A program made the translations under genes and the position numbers. A DNA stretch of 64,000 nucleotides from Nitrosomonadales bacterium. Its GTDB lineage: Bacteria > Pseudomonadota > Gammaproteobacteria > Burkholderiales > Gallionellaceae. The notes below the pieces were generated by a model. The model did no database searches. It saw nothing but the letters and a program-made list of their open reading frames with translations, and had not been told where the DNA came from. Positions 1 through 7,538 of the stretch are shown one piece after another (position 1 is the stretch's first letter; each line of letters opens with the position of its first letter). The stretch is from the NCBI GenBank assembly GCA_016716325.1, contig JADJWO010000001.1, positions 930,001 through 994,000 of the forward strand, written 5' to 3'.

Positions 1-26
1 ATATTGTCACAATCGACCCGCACAAT
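1..26 (+). promoter_or_regulatory. Partial Pho box-like site and -10 in front of dgkA
   Basis: The window opens with ATATTGTCACAA, identical over 12 bases to the 3' part of the Pho box in front of pstS (4469-4480). A CACAAT -10-like hexamer lies at 21-26, 10 bp past the box end, the same spacing as at pstS. The first half-site falls outside the window, so the assignment is incomplete. Confidence 0.45.
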
Positions 27-38
27 CGCGGGTCGATT
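11..38. other. Perfect 11-bp inverted repeat (hairpin) overlapping the dgkA promoter region
   Basis: Bases 11-21 and 28-38 are exact reverse complements with a 6-nt loop. It could be the intrinsic terminator of a gene just outside the window, although no clear T-run follows. It could also be an operator or 5'-UTR hairpin overlapping the proposed -10. The sequence alone does not decide. Confidence 0.5.
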
Positions 39-55
39 CATTTCAGGAGTTTTCA

Positions 56-424
56 GTGAAAAGTCCATACAAAGGGAAAACCGGTCTGCGCCGCGTGTAT
101 AACGCATTCGGTTATTCGCTCGCCGGATTCCGCGCCGCATACCAGCATGAAGACGCCTTTCGCCAGGAAGTCCTGCTCTCCGCGCTGCTGATCCCGCTGG
201 CGCTGTGGCTGCCGGTCGCCGGCCTCGGCAAGGCGCTGATGATCGCCAGCGTATTATTGGTATTGATCGTCGAGCTGCTGAACTCCGCCATCGAGGCTGC
301 CGTGGATCGCATCTCGCTGGACAGCCACAACCTCGCCAAACGCGCCAAGGACATCGGCAGCGCCGCCGTATTGGTCAGCCTCATCAATGTGCTGGCGGTA
401 TGGTCGCTGGTGCTGACCGCCTGA
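56..424 (+). CDS. dgkA: Diacylglycerol kinase
   Basis: Small integral-membrane kinase that phosphorylates diacylglycerol to phosphatidic acid with ATP at the inner membrane. The 122-residue length matches the prokaryotic DagK family. Three hydrophobic segments lie at about 38-55, 60-76 and 101-119. The signature ELLNSAIEAAVDR (73-85) holds the catalytic Glu (E80), and KDIGSAAV follows at 98. The start is GTG at 56, with CAGGAG six bases upstream. It opens a run of lipid and phosphate genes with a Pho box-like promoter, which suggests it returns diacylglycerol released by lipid turnover to the phospholipid pool. High confidence in identity; the Pho link is inference. Confidence 0.95.
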   Translation: MKSPYKGKTGLRRVYNAFGYSLAGFRAAYQHEDAFRQEVLLSALLIPLALWLPVAGLGKALMIASVLLVLIVELLNSAIEAAVDRISLDSHNLAKRAKDIGSAAVLVSLINVLAVWSLVLTA

Positions 425-445
425 TTTCACCAATCCTTCAAGAAA

Positions 446-479
446 ACTTCATTTAATCTTCATGTTCGCGCGGCAGGAT
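446..479 (+). promoter_or_regulatory. Pho box-like 11-bp direct repeat before the glycosyltransferase gene
   Basis: Two CTTCAT half-sites at 447-452 and 458-463 are exactly 11 bp apart, the periodicity of PhoB half-sites. About half of the 18 positions match the enterobacterial consensus. A weak -10 (CAGGAT, 474-479) follows 10 bp later. It overlaps the AGGA ribosome-binding site, so the transcript would be nearly leaderless. This is the weakest of the four Pho-like sites. Confidence 0.35.
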
Positions 480-486
480 GCGCGGC

Positions 487-1701
487 ATGAATACAGTAAA
501 TGACCTCCTCAATCGCCCCGCGCCCCTGCACATTGCACTGGTGACCGAGACCTACCTGCCCGAAGTGAACGGCGTTGCCATCACCATCGGTCGTATGGTG
601 GAAGGCTTGAATAAACGCGGACATCTCATCCACCTGATCCGTCCGCGCCAGCACAAACGGGACGCGCCGCAACAGGAACACCTGCTCTGTGAGACGCTGG
701 TCTCAGGCATGCCGATCCCGGGTTATCCAGAACTCAAGGCCGGGCTCCCGGCAAAGGGCCTGCTATTGAGTTTATGGCAGCAACGGCGCCCGGACATCGT
801 GCATGTTGCCACCGAAGGACCGCTGGGCTGGTCGGCCTGCAGCGCCGCCCGAAAGCTGGGCATTCCGGTCAGCACCGACTTCCACACCAACTTCCACAAT
901 TACAGCCGGCACTACGGCGTGGGATGGATGAACAAGCCGATCGCTTCCTATCTGCGCCACTTCCACAACCGTACGGACTGCACGCTCGTACCGACCACTT
1001 CGCTGCAACAGGAATTACTGCACGATGGCTACCGCGATGTGATGGTGGTGTCGCGCGGCGTGGATGCGGAGCTGTTCCACCCGGCCAAACGCAGCATCGA
1101 ACTGCGCAACACCTGGGGCGCGACGGACGGCACTCCTGTGGCCATCATCGTCAGCCGGCTGGCAGCGGAGAAAAACCTGCCGGTGGTGATCCAGGCGTTC
1201 GAACAGATGCGCGCCATACGGCCGGACGCAAAGCTGGTCATGGTCGGCGACGGGCCTGCCCGCGCCGCACTGGAAAAGCAGCATCCTGACGTGATCTTCG
1301 CCGGCATGCGCACCGGCGAAGAGCTTGCCGCGCATTATGCCTCGGGCGATATCTTCCTCTACCCAAGCCTGACCGAAACCTATGGCAACGTGACGGTCGA
1401 GGCGATGGCCAGCGGCTTGGCTACCATTGCCTATGACTACGCTGCCGCACGCCAGCATATCCGCCATGAAGTGAACGGCTTGCTCGCGCCGTTCGACGAT
1501 ACGGCGGCTTTCGTCGCACAGGCGAGCGGACTGGTCGCCGATACCGGGCGCATCCACCGTCTCCGCAACAGCGCCCGCCAGACCGTGGAATCGCTGACTT
1601 GGGAGCACATCATGGGACAGATGGAGACGGCGCTCGCCGACATGGTGCATACCAAAGGGGTGAACAATGTCCAGACCGAGCTTTCCGCTGCAACAGATTA
1701 G
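487..1701 (+). CDS. GT4-family glycosyltransferase, candidate glycolipid synthase
   Basis: Retaining glycosyltransferase of the GT-B/GT4 type, 404 residues. The N-terminal Rossmann half begins LHIALVTETYLPEVNG, with the glycine-rich acceptor loop seen in MgtA/PimB/Sqd2-like enzymes. The C-terminal nucleotide-sugar half has VSRLAAEKN and the E-x7-E motif (E297 in ETYGNVTVE). No signal peptide, so cytosolic or membrane-associated. ATG 487 is preferred over 478 because AGGA (475-478) sits eight bases before it. The PAP2 gene overlaps its 3' end. Lying between a diacylglycerol kinase and a lipid phosphatase, a diacylglycerol or phosphatidyl lipid acceptor is likely, as for phosphate-stress glycolipid synthases. 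The sugar is unknown. Confidence 0.85.
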   Translation: MNTVNDLLNRPAPLHIALVTETYLPEVNGVAITIGRMVEGLNKRGHLIHLIRPRQHKRDAPQQEHLLCETLVSGMPIPGYPELKAGLPAKGLLLSLWQQRRPDIVHVATEGPLGWSACSAARKLGIPVSTDFHTNFHNYSRHYGVGWMNKPIASYLRHFHNRTDCTLVPTTSLQQELLHDGYRDVMVVSRGVDAELFHPAKRSIELRNTWGATDGTPVAIIVSRLAAEKNLPVVIQAFEQMRAIRPDAKLVMVGDGPARAALEKQHPDVIFAGMRTGEELAAHYASGDIFLYPSLTETYGNVTVEAMASGLATIAYDYAAARQHIRHEVNGLLAPFDDTAAFVAQASGLVADTGRIHRLRNSARQTVESLTWEHIMGQMETALADMVHTKGVNNVQTELSAATD

Positions 1702-2197
1702 CCAGTGGGATGTCGGGCTTTGCCAGTTCTGCAACCGGCAAAGCCGTTACTTGTTGGTGCGCAAATTGTTCCGCGTTGTCAGCCGGCTTGGTGACGGGGT
1801 CTTCTGGTACTTCCTGATGTCCCTCATGCTGCTGCGCTACCAGGCTACGGCGTTACCCGCCGTGATGCATATGCTCGCCGTTGCGCTGGCCGGCACGCTG
1901 CTCTATAAACTGATCAAGGGCAAGACCCTGCGCCCGCGTCCGTTCAAGGTCTACCCCAGCATCGTCTGCGCCGGCAAGGCATTAGACCAGTTCAGCTTCC
2001 CTTCCGGGCATACGTTGCATGCCGTCGCGTTCAGCATCGTCGCCGTCGCCTATTTCCCCGGCCTGTTCTGGCTGGTATCCCCGTTCACGCTGCTGGTCGC
2101 CCTGTCGCGCCCGATACTGGGCCTGCACTACCCCAGCGACGTGCTGGCCGGCGCGGCGATCGGTGCCATGCTTGCCTGGGCATCACTGTCGATCTGA
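1667..2197 (+). CDS. PAP2-family membrane phosphatase
   Basis: Lipid phosphatase of the PAP2/PgpB superfamily, 176 residues, several transmembrane helices. All three acid-phosphatase motifs are visible: K86 and the following RPRPF, PSGH at 112-115, and SRPILGLHYPSD with R148, catalytic H154 and D158. It would dephosphorylate phosphatidic acid, phosphatidylglycerophosphate or undecaprenyl pyrophosphate. The reading frame starts inside the glycosyltransferase gene (35-bp overlap) with GGGGTG upstream, so the two are translationally linked. This fits supply of diacylglycerol to the glycosyltransferase. Its 3' end also overlaps the convergent phospholipase gene by 70 bp. Substrate is inferred from context only. 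Confidence 0.88.
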   Translation: MSRPSFPLQQISQWDVGLCQFCNRQSRYLLVRKLFRVVSRLGDGVFWYFLMSLMLLRYQATALPAVMHMLAVALAGTLLYKLIKGKTLRPRPFKVYPSIVCAGKALDQFSFPSGHTLHAVAFSIVAVAYFPGLFWLVSPFTLLVALSRPILGLHYPSDVLAGAAIGAMLAWASLSI

Positions 2198-3030
2198 AAC
2201 AAGTCCTGCGGCAGCGGCAGCCACCCCCGTACCTGATGCATCGCGCATAAACCTATGCGTTCCCGCGTCGCTTCCATGCAAGGCAACTCGGCATGCCATA
2301 GTGGCGCCTCGCCGGACAGGATCCGGTTGATCTGGACCATTTTTCCGGCCGTTGCGCGCAGATAATAATTGAAACGATGAAGCAAACGTTCATCCAGCAA
2401 TAGTGCGCCACGATAACAGACCAGCGGCAGACGGCTGGATCGCAGCAGCGATTCGGCCTTTGCCAGCAGGTGCATGCTGCGCCATGCCGCCTCTACCGGA
2501 CAGCCGAACTGATGCGCCACATAATCCGCCAATTCATGGCGGTGCTGATCGAGCAGATCGGCAGGAGCTACATACATGTGGCCGCGAATGTGCGAGTCCA
2601 TCGCCCACTCCACTGCCGCATGCGTCAGCATCGGAAAATCGAGCCACATACGCTCGTGCGCCGGAACGAAATGGTTGTGCGCAATCACATCGACCAGCAA
2701 ATGGCTGGCGAAACCCACGGCCAGCGCGCGTTCCTCATCGCTCCGGGCATGTCCGATCAGCTTGTGTGCGCACGCCCAGTCGTGCGTCCCATCCAACTCA
2801 TCCATTCCTGAATAACGGCCAACCAGCGACAGGTCCGGCAGGCAGGCTCCGGCCAGAACGAGTCTGGGATAGCTGGCAACGGCACGGCGAAAATTCGGGT
2901 CGGTGAGCGGAACGGCCCACAACAGCAGCTGGGCGAAATACACATGTGTGTATAGTCCCCATGCCAGCGCGTCGCTGCTGTAAAACAATAGCGGGATAAA
3001 CCAGCGCCAGTGTTTGAAGGAATTCTGCAT
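2128..3030 (-). CDS. Secreted zinc-dependent phospholipase C family protein
   Basis: About 300 residues. A signal peptide ends ALA at 21-23, so the mature protein would begin with Trp (W24). That is striking because in the clostridial alpha-toxin/PC-PLC family the N-terminal Trp is itself a zinc ligand. Other candidate ligands: H29, D66, H83, H110-x3-D114-x3-H118 and H137-x3-E141. The last two groups have the spacing of alpha-toxin H118/D122/H126 and H148/E152. Predicted to hydrolyse phospholipids to diacylglycerol plus phospho-head group in the periplasm. ATG 3030 is chosen because it gives the signal peptide; an in-frame start exists at 3132. Convergent with PAP2, divergent from phoU, with a Pho box-like site upstream. 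Confidence 0.82.
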   Translation of the reverse strand: MQNSFKHWRWFIPLLFYSSDALAWGLYTHVYFAQLLLWAVPLTDPNFRRAVASYPRLVLAGACLPDLSLVGRYSGMDELDGTHDWACAHKLIGHARSDEERALAVGFASHLLVDVIAHNHFVPAHERMWLDFPMLTHAAVEWAMDSHIRGHMYVAPADLLDQHRHELADYVAHQFGCPVEAAWRSMHLLAKAESLLRSSRLPLVCYRGALLLDERLLHRFNYYLRATAGKMVQINRILSGEAPLWHAELPCMEATRERIGLCAMHQVRGWLPLPQDLFQIDSDAQASMAPIAAPASTSLG

Positions 3031-3057
3031 GCGCGCAGTCTCTGCGCCCACCGTGAA

Positions 3058-3092
3058 ACTATGTTGACGGGCAAATGAAATTACCGTGACAA
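3058..3092 (-). promoter_or_regulatory. Pho box-like site and -10 for the phospholipase gene
   Basis: Reading leftward from 3092, TTGTCACGGTAATTTCAT has half-sites TGTCAC and TTTCAT 11 bp apart. It matches the PhoB consensus at about ten of 18 positions. A CATAGT -10 (3063-3058) follows 11 bp after the box. The implied leader to the ATG at 3030 is about 20 nt. Confidence 0.45.
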
Positions 3093-3183
3093 CACGGCGC
3101 CATATCAGCCCCGCACGTAACAATTCCTTCATGTTCCATGGGTAGCATGAAGCGTTTTGTCAATCGCTGCGGGGAGAAAACGG

Positions 3184-3891
3184 ATGAGCAACAGCAAACA
3201 CACATCGGCACAATTCGATGCCGAGCTCCAGACCGTGTGCGAGCGCGTGCTACTGATGGGAAATCTGGTGGAAAGCCAGATCAGACTCGTACTGGAAGCT
3301 CTCGCCAGCAACGACATTGTGCTGATGAACCGCATCATCAACGATGATCACCGCGTCAACGCGCTGGAAGTGGAAATCGACGAACAATGTGTGCTGATCA
3401 TTGCCCGTCGCCAGCCCGCCGCGAACGATTTGCGCCTCGTAATGACAGTGATCAAGACCATCACCGATCTGGAACGTATCGGCGACGAGGCCAAGAAGAT
3501 CGCCTATATAGCCAAGCGACTGTTGCAACGCGAGCACATCCATGTGGCGCGTTATACCGAGATCCGGCATGCCACCCAACTGGTGCTGGACATGCTGCGC
3601 AAGTCCCTGGATTCATTTGCACGGCTCGACCTTGCCGCCGTTGCACAGGTGGTACGCCAGGATGACCTGGTGGACAACGAATTCCGCACTATCCTGCGCT
3701 ATCTCGTCACCGTCATGATGGAAGACCCGCGCACCATTTCCACGGCACTGGAGATACTTTTCATCGCCAAGGCGCTCGAACGCATAGGCGACCATGCGCA
3801 AAACATGGCCGAATACATGGTTTATATGGTCAAGGGCCGAGACGCACGCCACATCAGCATCGAAGAGATCGAACAAAAGATACAGGAATAG
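3184..3891 (+). CDS. phoU: Phosphate-specific transport regulator PhoU
   Basis: All-helical PhoU protein of 235 residues with the expected two three-helix repeats; the conserved metal-cluster motif ERIGDEAKKIA appears in the first repeat and ERIGDHAQNMAEY in the second. It links the PstSCAB transporter to PhoR kinase activity and limits phosphate uptake. The start at ATG 3184 is supported by GGGGAG seven bases upstream; the in-frame TTG at 3157 has none. It is separated from pstSCAB by the opposite-strand rpmG/rpmB pair rather than ending the pst operon, and followed by a strong terminator. No convincing Pho box was found for phoU itself. Confidence 0.96.
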   Translation: MSNSKHTSAQFDAELQTVCERVLLMGNLVESQIRLVLEALASNDIVLMNRIINDDHRVNALEVEIDEQCVLIIARRQPAANDLRLVMTVIKTITDLERIGDEAKKIAYIAKRLLQREHIHVARYTEIRHATQLVLDMLRKSLDSFARLDLAAVAQVVRQDDLVDNEFRTILRYLVTVMMEDPRTISTALEILFIAKALERIGDHAQNMAEYMVYMVKGRDARHISIEEIEQKIQE

Positions 3892-3904
3892 GAGCACCAC
3901 AAGC

Positions 3905-3930
3905 AGAAAACCCGCTTTCGCGGGTTTTCT
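3905..3930. terminator. Intrinsic terminator between phoU and rpmG
   Basis: Perfect 11-bp stem (3905-3915 with 3920-3930) around a TTTC loop. A-rich and T-rich arms on the two sides mean it can serve both the phoU (+) and rpmG (-) transcripts. Confidence 0.85.
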
Positions 3931-3958
3931 GTTTGGACAACATGACAGGCAAGCCGGA

Positions 3959-4114
3959 TTATTTCAGCTTGGTTTCCTTGTACATGACGTGCTTGCGTGC
4001 CTTGGGATCGAACTTCTTCATTTCGAGCTTTTCGGGCGTGGTCTTCTTGTTCTTGGTCGTGGTGTAGAAATGACCGGTGCCGGCACTGGATTCGAGTTTG
4101 ATTTTATCGCGCAT
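3959..4114 (-). CDS. rpmG: 50S ribosomal protein L33
   Basis: Fifty-one residues beginning MRDKIKLESSAGTGHFYTTT, the standard L33 length and sequence pattern for betaproteobacteria (KNKKTTPEKLEMKKFDPKAR). Basic protein of the large ribosomal subunit near the E site. It lacks the CxxC zinc knuckles of the zinc-binding L33 paralogue, so it is the zinc-independent form. Encoded 12 bp downstream of rpmB on the minus strand, the conserved rpmB-rpmG pair. Its placement between phoU and pstS is a local insertion into the phosphate block. Confidence 0.97.
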   Translation of the reverse strand: MRDKIKLESSAGTGHFYTTTKNKKTTPEKLEMKKFDPKARKHVMYKETKLK

Positions 4115-4126
4115 TTTCTATGATCC

Positions 4127-4363
4127 TTAAACGTTTTCGCCACGGGCGCGCATTTCGAACAGCACGGCGTCGATGCCGTTCTTGTCGATGGTACGCAGCG
4201 CTGCATTGGTCAGGCGCAGGCTTACCCAGCGGTTTTCACTTTCAACCCAGAAGCGGCGGCGCTGCAGATTAGGCAAGAAGCGACGCTTGGTTTTGTTGTT
4301 CGCGTGGGAAATATTGTTCCCGCTCATCGGGCCTTTTCCCGTCACTTGACATACACGTGCCAT
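4127..4363 (-). CDS. rpmB: 50S ribosomal protein L28
   Basis: Seventy-eight residues starting MARVCQVTGKGPMSGNNISH, typical of L28, with the basic stretch KTKRRFLPNLQRRRFW. It binds near the L1/E-site region of the large subunit. The ATG at 4363 is the family start; a longer in-frame extension to 4453 has no similarity to L28 and is rejected. First gene of the rpmB-rpmG pair. The 231-bp gap to pstS holds its promoter on one strand and the pstS Pho promoter on the other. Confidence 0.97.
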   Translation of the reverse strand: MARVCQVTGKGPMSGNNISHANNKTKRRFLPNLQRRRFWVESENRWVSLRLTNAALRTIDKNGIDAVLFEMRARGENV

Positions 4364-4460
4364 GGTTATACTCCAACCGTTTTCCAAAAGAGCGCGGATT
4401 CTACAGAAGGAATCCAGAATGTTCAACCCGAATTTTCCTGCCCTACCCACCAAGGCAGTC

Positions 4461-4494
4461 CTGTAATAATATTGTCACAAAGGGTGGATAGGAT
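4461..4494 (+). promoter_or_regulatory. Pho box and -10 of pstS
   Basis: CTGTAATAATATTGTCAC (4461-4478) matches the PhoB box at 14 of 18 positions, with half-sites 11 bp apart. A TAGGAT -10-like hexamer at 4489-4494 lies 10 bp after the box, the usual arrangement in which PhoB replaces the -35 contact. The implied leader to the pstS ATG is about 95 nt. This is the best of the Pho sites in the window. Confidence 0.8.
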
Positions 4495-4594
4495 GCGCCA
4501 CGTAGCTTTCTCGTACCAACGAATGCCTGCCCAGTACGGGAGCCTTATGCAGGATAACCGGATTATCTGGCCAATCTTTATGGTGGAGACTCAC

Positions 4595-5638
4595 ATGAAC
4601 AACAAACTTATGCAAATGATCGTCGCCCTTGTCGTAGCGGGGCTTTACGCCAGCTTCAGTATGGCCGCCGGCATCACTGGGGCGGGAGCAACCTTCCCTT
4701 ACCCGATCTACGCCAAATGGGCCGAAGCATACAAGGCACAGACCGGCACAATCATGAATTACCAGTCCATCGGCTCCGGTGGAGGCATCAAGCAGATCAC
4801 CGCCAAAACCGTCGATTTCGGCGCATCCGACATGCCGCTCACGCCGGAACAACTCGACAAAAACGGGCTGATGCAATTCCCGACGGTCATCGGCGGGGTC
4901 GTGCCCGTCATCAATGTGAAAGGCATCGCCAATGGCGCGCTGAAACTGGATGGCGCGACATTGGCCAACATCTATCTGGGCAAGATCACCAAGTGGAACG
5001 ACCCGGCACTGGTTGCGCTGAACAAGGATATCAAGCTGCCCGATGACAACATCACCGTAGTGCATCGTTCGGACGGCTCCGGCACCAGCTTCATTTTCAC
5101 CAATTACCTGTCCAAGGTCAGCGCGGACTGGAAGTCCGCAGTCGGCGAAGGTACTGCGGTTTCGTGGAAAGCGGGCACCGGCGGAAAAGGCAACGAAGGT
5201 GTCGCCTCCTACGTGCAACGCATCAAGGGTTCCATCGGTTACGTGGAATATGCTTACGCGCTGCAAAACAAGATGAATTTCGTTCTGTTGAAGAACCGCG
5301 ATGGTCAGTTCGTCAAGCCGGAAGATGTCAGCTTCAAGGCGGCTGCCGCATCCGCAGCTTGGGACAAGGCTCCCGGTTTCTACAAGATACTGACTGACGA
5401 GCCCGGCAAGGAAAGCTGGCCCATCAGCGGCGCGACCTTCATCCTGATCCACAAGACGCAGGACAAGCCCGAAAGCGGCAAGGAAGTCCTGAATTTCTTC
5501 GGCTGGGCCTATGACAAGGGCGGCAAGCTGGCTTCCGACCTGGATTACGTGCCCTTGCCGGAAAACGTCGTGAAACTGATACGCTCCGCCTGGAAGGCAC
5601 AGATCAAGGATGCATCAGGAAAACCGCTGGTGAAATAA
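4595..5638 (+). CDS. pstS: Periplasmic phosphate-binding protein PstS
   Basis: High-affinity phosphate-binding component of the Pst ABC importer, 347 residues. The signal peptide of about 23 residues ends SFSMA-AG. The mature start AGITGAGATFPYPIYAKW is characteristic of PstS, as are the phosphate-contact segments SIGSGGGIKQ, FGASDMPL and RSDGSGTSF. ATG 4595 is preferred because GGAG lies eight bases upstream and it gives a proper signal peptide. The far longer open frame upstream (from 4304) has no family similarity. First gene of pstSCAB behind a Pho box, so expected to be strongly induced on phosphate starvation. Confidence 0.97.
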   Translation: MNNKLMQMIVALVVAGLYASFSMAAGITGAGATFPYPIYAKWAEAYKAQTGTIMNYQSIGSGGGIKQITAKTVDFGASDMPLTPEQLDKNGLMQFPTVIGGVVPVINVKGIANGALKLDGATLANIYLGKITKWNDPALVALNKDIKLPDDNITVVHRSDGSGTSFIFTNYLSKVSADWKSAVGEGTAVSWKAGTGGKGNEGVASYVQRIKGSIGYVEYAYALQNKMNFVLLKNRDGQFVKPEDVSFKAAAASAAWDKAPGFYKILTDEPGKESWPISGATFILIHKTQDKPESGKEVLNFFGWAYDKGGKLASDLDYVPLPENVVKLIRSAWKAQIKDASGKPLVK

Positions 5639-5653
5639 GCAGGCATTACTGCG

Positions 5654-5681
5654 CTATAATCGCGGGGGCTTGCGGCCCCCG
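5654..5681 (+). promoter_or_regulatory. TATAAT box and GC-rich hairpin between pstS and pstC
   Basis: An exact TATAAT at 5654-5659 (weak GTGAAA -35 18 bp upstream) is followed at once by a 7-bp GC hairpin (5663-5669 with 5675-5681). The hairpin could protect the pstS message or partly stop transcription, lowering pstCAB relative to pstS. The -10 could give basal pstCAB expression. Both readings are inference. Confidence 0.45.
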
Positions 5682-5709
5682 TTGATCATCACCCACCAAT
5701 ACCAAAATC

Positions 5710-6672
5710 ATGCCGAAGTTATTACACGAAGCGCATCTCAAACGGCACACCATTCTGGACCTGCTGTTCCGCAGCCTGACCCGCGTTTCCGCATTTGGCG
5801 TCCTGATTCTGCTGGCCGCCATCATCTTCTCGCTGGTCATGGGCAGCATGCCGGCGATCCGCGCATTCGGCTTCGGCTTCCTGACCAGTTCCGACTGGGA
5901 CCCGGTCGGCGACCAGTTCGGCGCGCTGATTCCCATTGTCGGCACGCTGGTAACTTCCGGCATCGCGTTGCTGATCGCCATCCCGGTAAGCTTCGGCATC
6001 GCCATTTTCCTGACCGAACTTTCGCCGCGCTTCCTGCGCCGCCCGCTCGGCATCGCCATCGAATTGCTGGCCGGCATTCCCAGCATCATCTACGGTATGT
6101 GGGGATTGTTCATCTTCGCGCCGTTATTCGCCGACCATGTCGAACCATGGATGAACGATCATATCGGCACGCTGGACTACATCGGGCCGTTCTTCTCCGG
6201 CCCGCCGATGGGTATCGGCATACTGACTGCCAGCATCATCCTGTCCATCATGGTGATACCGTTCATTTCCTCGGTGATGCGCGACGTATTCGAGGTGGTC
6301 CCGACGCTGTTGAAAGAATCGGCCTACGGCCTGGGCGCAACAACCTGGGAAGTCGTCTGGAAGGTCGTACTGCCTTACACGAGGATCGGCGTGGTCGGCG
6401 GCATCATGCTGGGGCTGGGACGCGCGCTGGGCGAGACCATGGCGGTCACCTTCGTCATCGGCAATGCGCACGAACTGACCAAATCCCTGCTGATGCCCGG
6501 CAACAGCATCGCGTCAGCGCTGGCGAACGAATTCACCGAGGCCTATGGGGAGCTTTACACTTCCGCGCTGATCGAACTCGGGCTGATCCTGTTTTTCATC
6601 ACTTTCGTAGTCTTGTCACTGGCCCGCTACATGCTGTTCAAGCTCGGCAAACGTGAAGGGCAGACGACATGA
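5710..6672 (+). CDS. pstC: Phosphate ABC transporter permease PstC
   Basis: Inner-membrane permease of the Pst phosphate importer, 320 residues with six predicted transmembrane helices. The ABC permease (EAA) loop is visible as KESAYGLGATTWEVVWKVVLP, followed by GLGRALGETMAVTF, which is highly conserved in PstC. It pairs with PstA to form the channel served by PstS outside and PstB inside. Start ATG 5710 lacks a strong Shine-Dalgarno site. The stop codon overlaps the pstA start by four bases, indicating translational coupling. Confidence 0.97.
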   Translation: MPKLLHEAHLKRHTILDLLFRSLTRVSAFGVLILLAAIIFSLVMGSMPAIRAFGFGFLTSSDWDPVGDQFGALIPIVGTLVTSGIALLIAIPVSFGIAIFLTELSPRFLRRPLGIAIELLAGIPSIIYGMWGLFIFAPLFADHVEPWMNDHIGTLDYIGPFFSGPPMGIGILTASIILSIMVIPFISSVMRDVFEVVPTLLKESAYGLGATTWEVVWKVVLPYTRIGVVGGIMLGLGRALGETMAVTFVIGNAHELTKSLLMPGNSIASALANEFTEAYGELYTSALIELGLILFFITFVVLSLARYMLFKLGKREGQTT

Positions 6673-7523
6673 GCATCAACCTGAATCTTTACACGCGCCG
6701 CCGCATCGTCAACGCCATCGGGCTCACCGTATCCATGCTGGCCATGGCATTCGGCCTGTTCTGGTTGATCTGGATATTGTGGACCCTGCTGGAACATGGC
6801 CTGCCCGCGCTCGGCCCGGTTGTATTCGCACAGATGACCCCGCCGCCCGGCAGCTCGGGCGGCCTGCTCAACGCGATCGCCGGCAGCCTGATGATGACCG
6901 TGATCGGAACCATGATCGGCACCCCGGTCGGCATACTGGCGGGGACCTATCTGGCCGAATTCGGACAGCGCGGGTGGCTCGCGCCGATCACCCGCTTCAT
7001 CAATGACGTATTGCTGTCAGCGCCCTCCATCGTCATCGGACTGTTCGTGTACGAAGTCTATGTCGTCCACGTCAAACATTTTTCCGGTTGGGCAGGTGCA
7101 CTGGCACTGGCCATCATCGTCATCCCCATCGTCATCCGTACCACCGAGAACATGCTGCGTCTGGTTCCCAGCACGTTACGCGAAGCCGCCGCCGCCCTCG
7201 GCGCGCCGCAATGGAAGATCATCAGTTTCGTCACCCTGCGCGCCGCGCGCGCGGGGATCATTACCGGCGTGATGCTGGCCATTGCGCGCATCAGCGGCGA
7301 AACCGCCCCGCTGCTGTTCACCGCGCTGAATAACCAGTTCTGGAGCAGCGACATGGACCAACCGATGGCCAACCTGCCGGTAGTGATCTTCCAGTTCGCC
7401 ATGAGCCCCTACGAGGATTGGCAAAACCTTGCCTGGGCCGGTGCGCTGCTGATCACCCTGAGCGTGCTGACCCTCAACATCCTGGCTCGCGTATTGTTCC
7501 GTCAAAGCGCCACCACTCACTGA
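6669..7523 (+). CDS. pstA: Phosphate ABC transporter permease PstA
   Basis: Second inner-membrane permease of the Pst importer, 284 residues with six predicted helices. The cytoplasmic coupling loop REAAAALGAPQWKIISFVTL is seen, followed by ARISGETAPLLFTA, typical of PstA. It forms a heterodimer with PstC and contacts the PstB ATPase. The start overlaps the pstC stop (ATGA). The 15-bp gap to pstB contains the pstB ribosome-binding site, so pstC, pstA and pstB are one translational unit. Confidence 0.97.
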   Translation: MSINLNLYTRRRIVNAIGLTVSMLAMAFGLFWLIWILWTLLEHGLPALGPVVFAQMTPPPGSSGGLLNAIAGSLMMTVIGTMIGTPVGILAGTYLAEFGQRGWLAPITRFINDVLLSAPSIVIGLFVYEVYVVHVKHFSGWAGALALAIIVIPIVIRTTENMLRLVPSTLREAAAALGAPQWKIISFVTLRAARAGIITGVMLAIARISGETAPLLFTALNNQFWSSDMDQPMANLPVVIFQFAMSPYEDWQNLAWAGALLITLSVLTLNILARVLFRQSATTH

Positions 7524-7538
7524 CCCCAAGGTTTGAAA

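Noticed and set aside
3131..3162. A Pho box for phoU itself
   Set aside because: CAT and TGTCA elements occur upstream, but no pair has 11-bp spacing, so I do not call a site.
4304..4594. N-terminal extension of pstS
   Set aside because: It would run through the Pho box and promoter and remove the signal peptide from the N-terminus.
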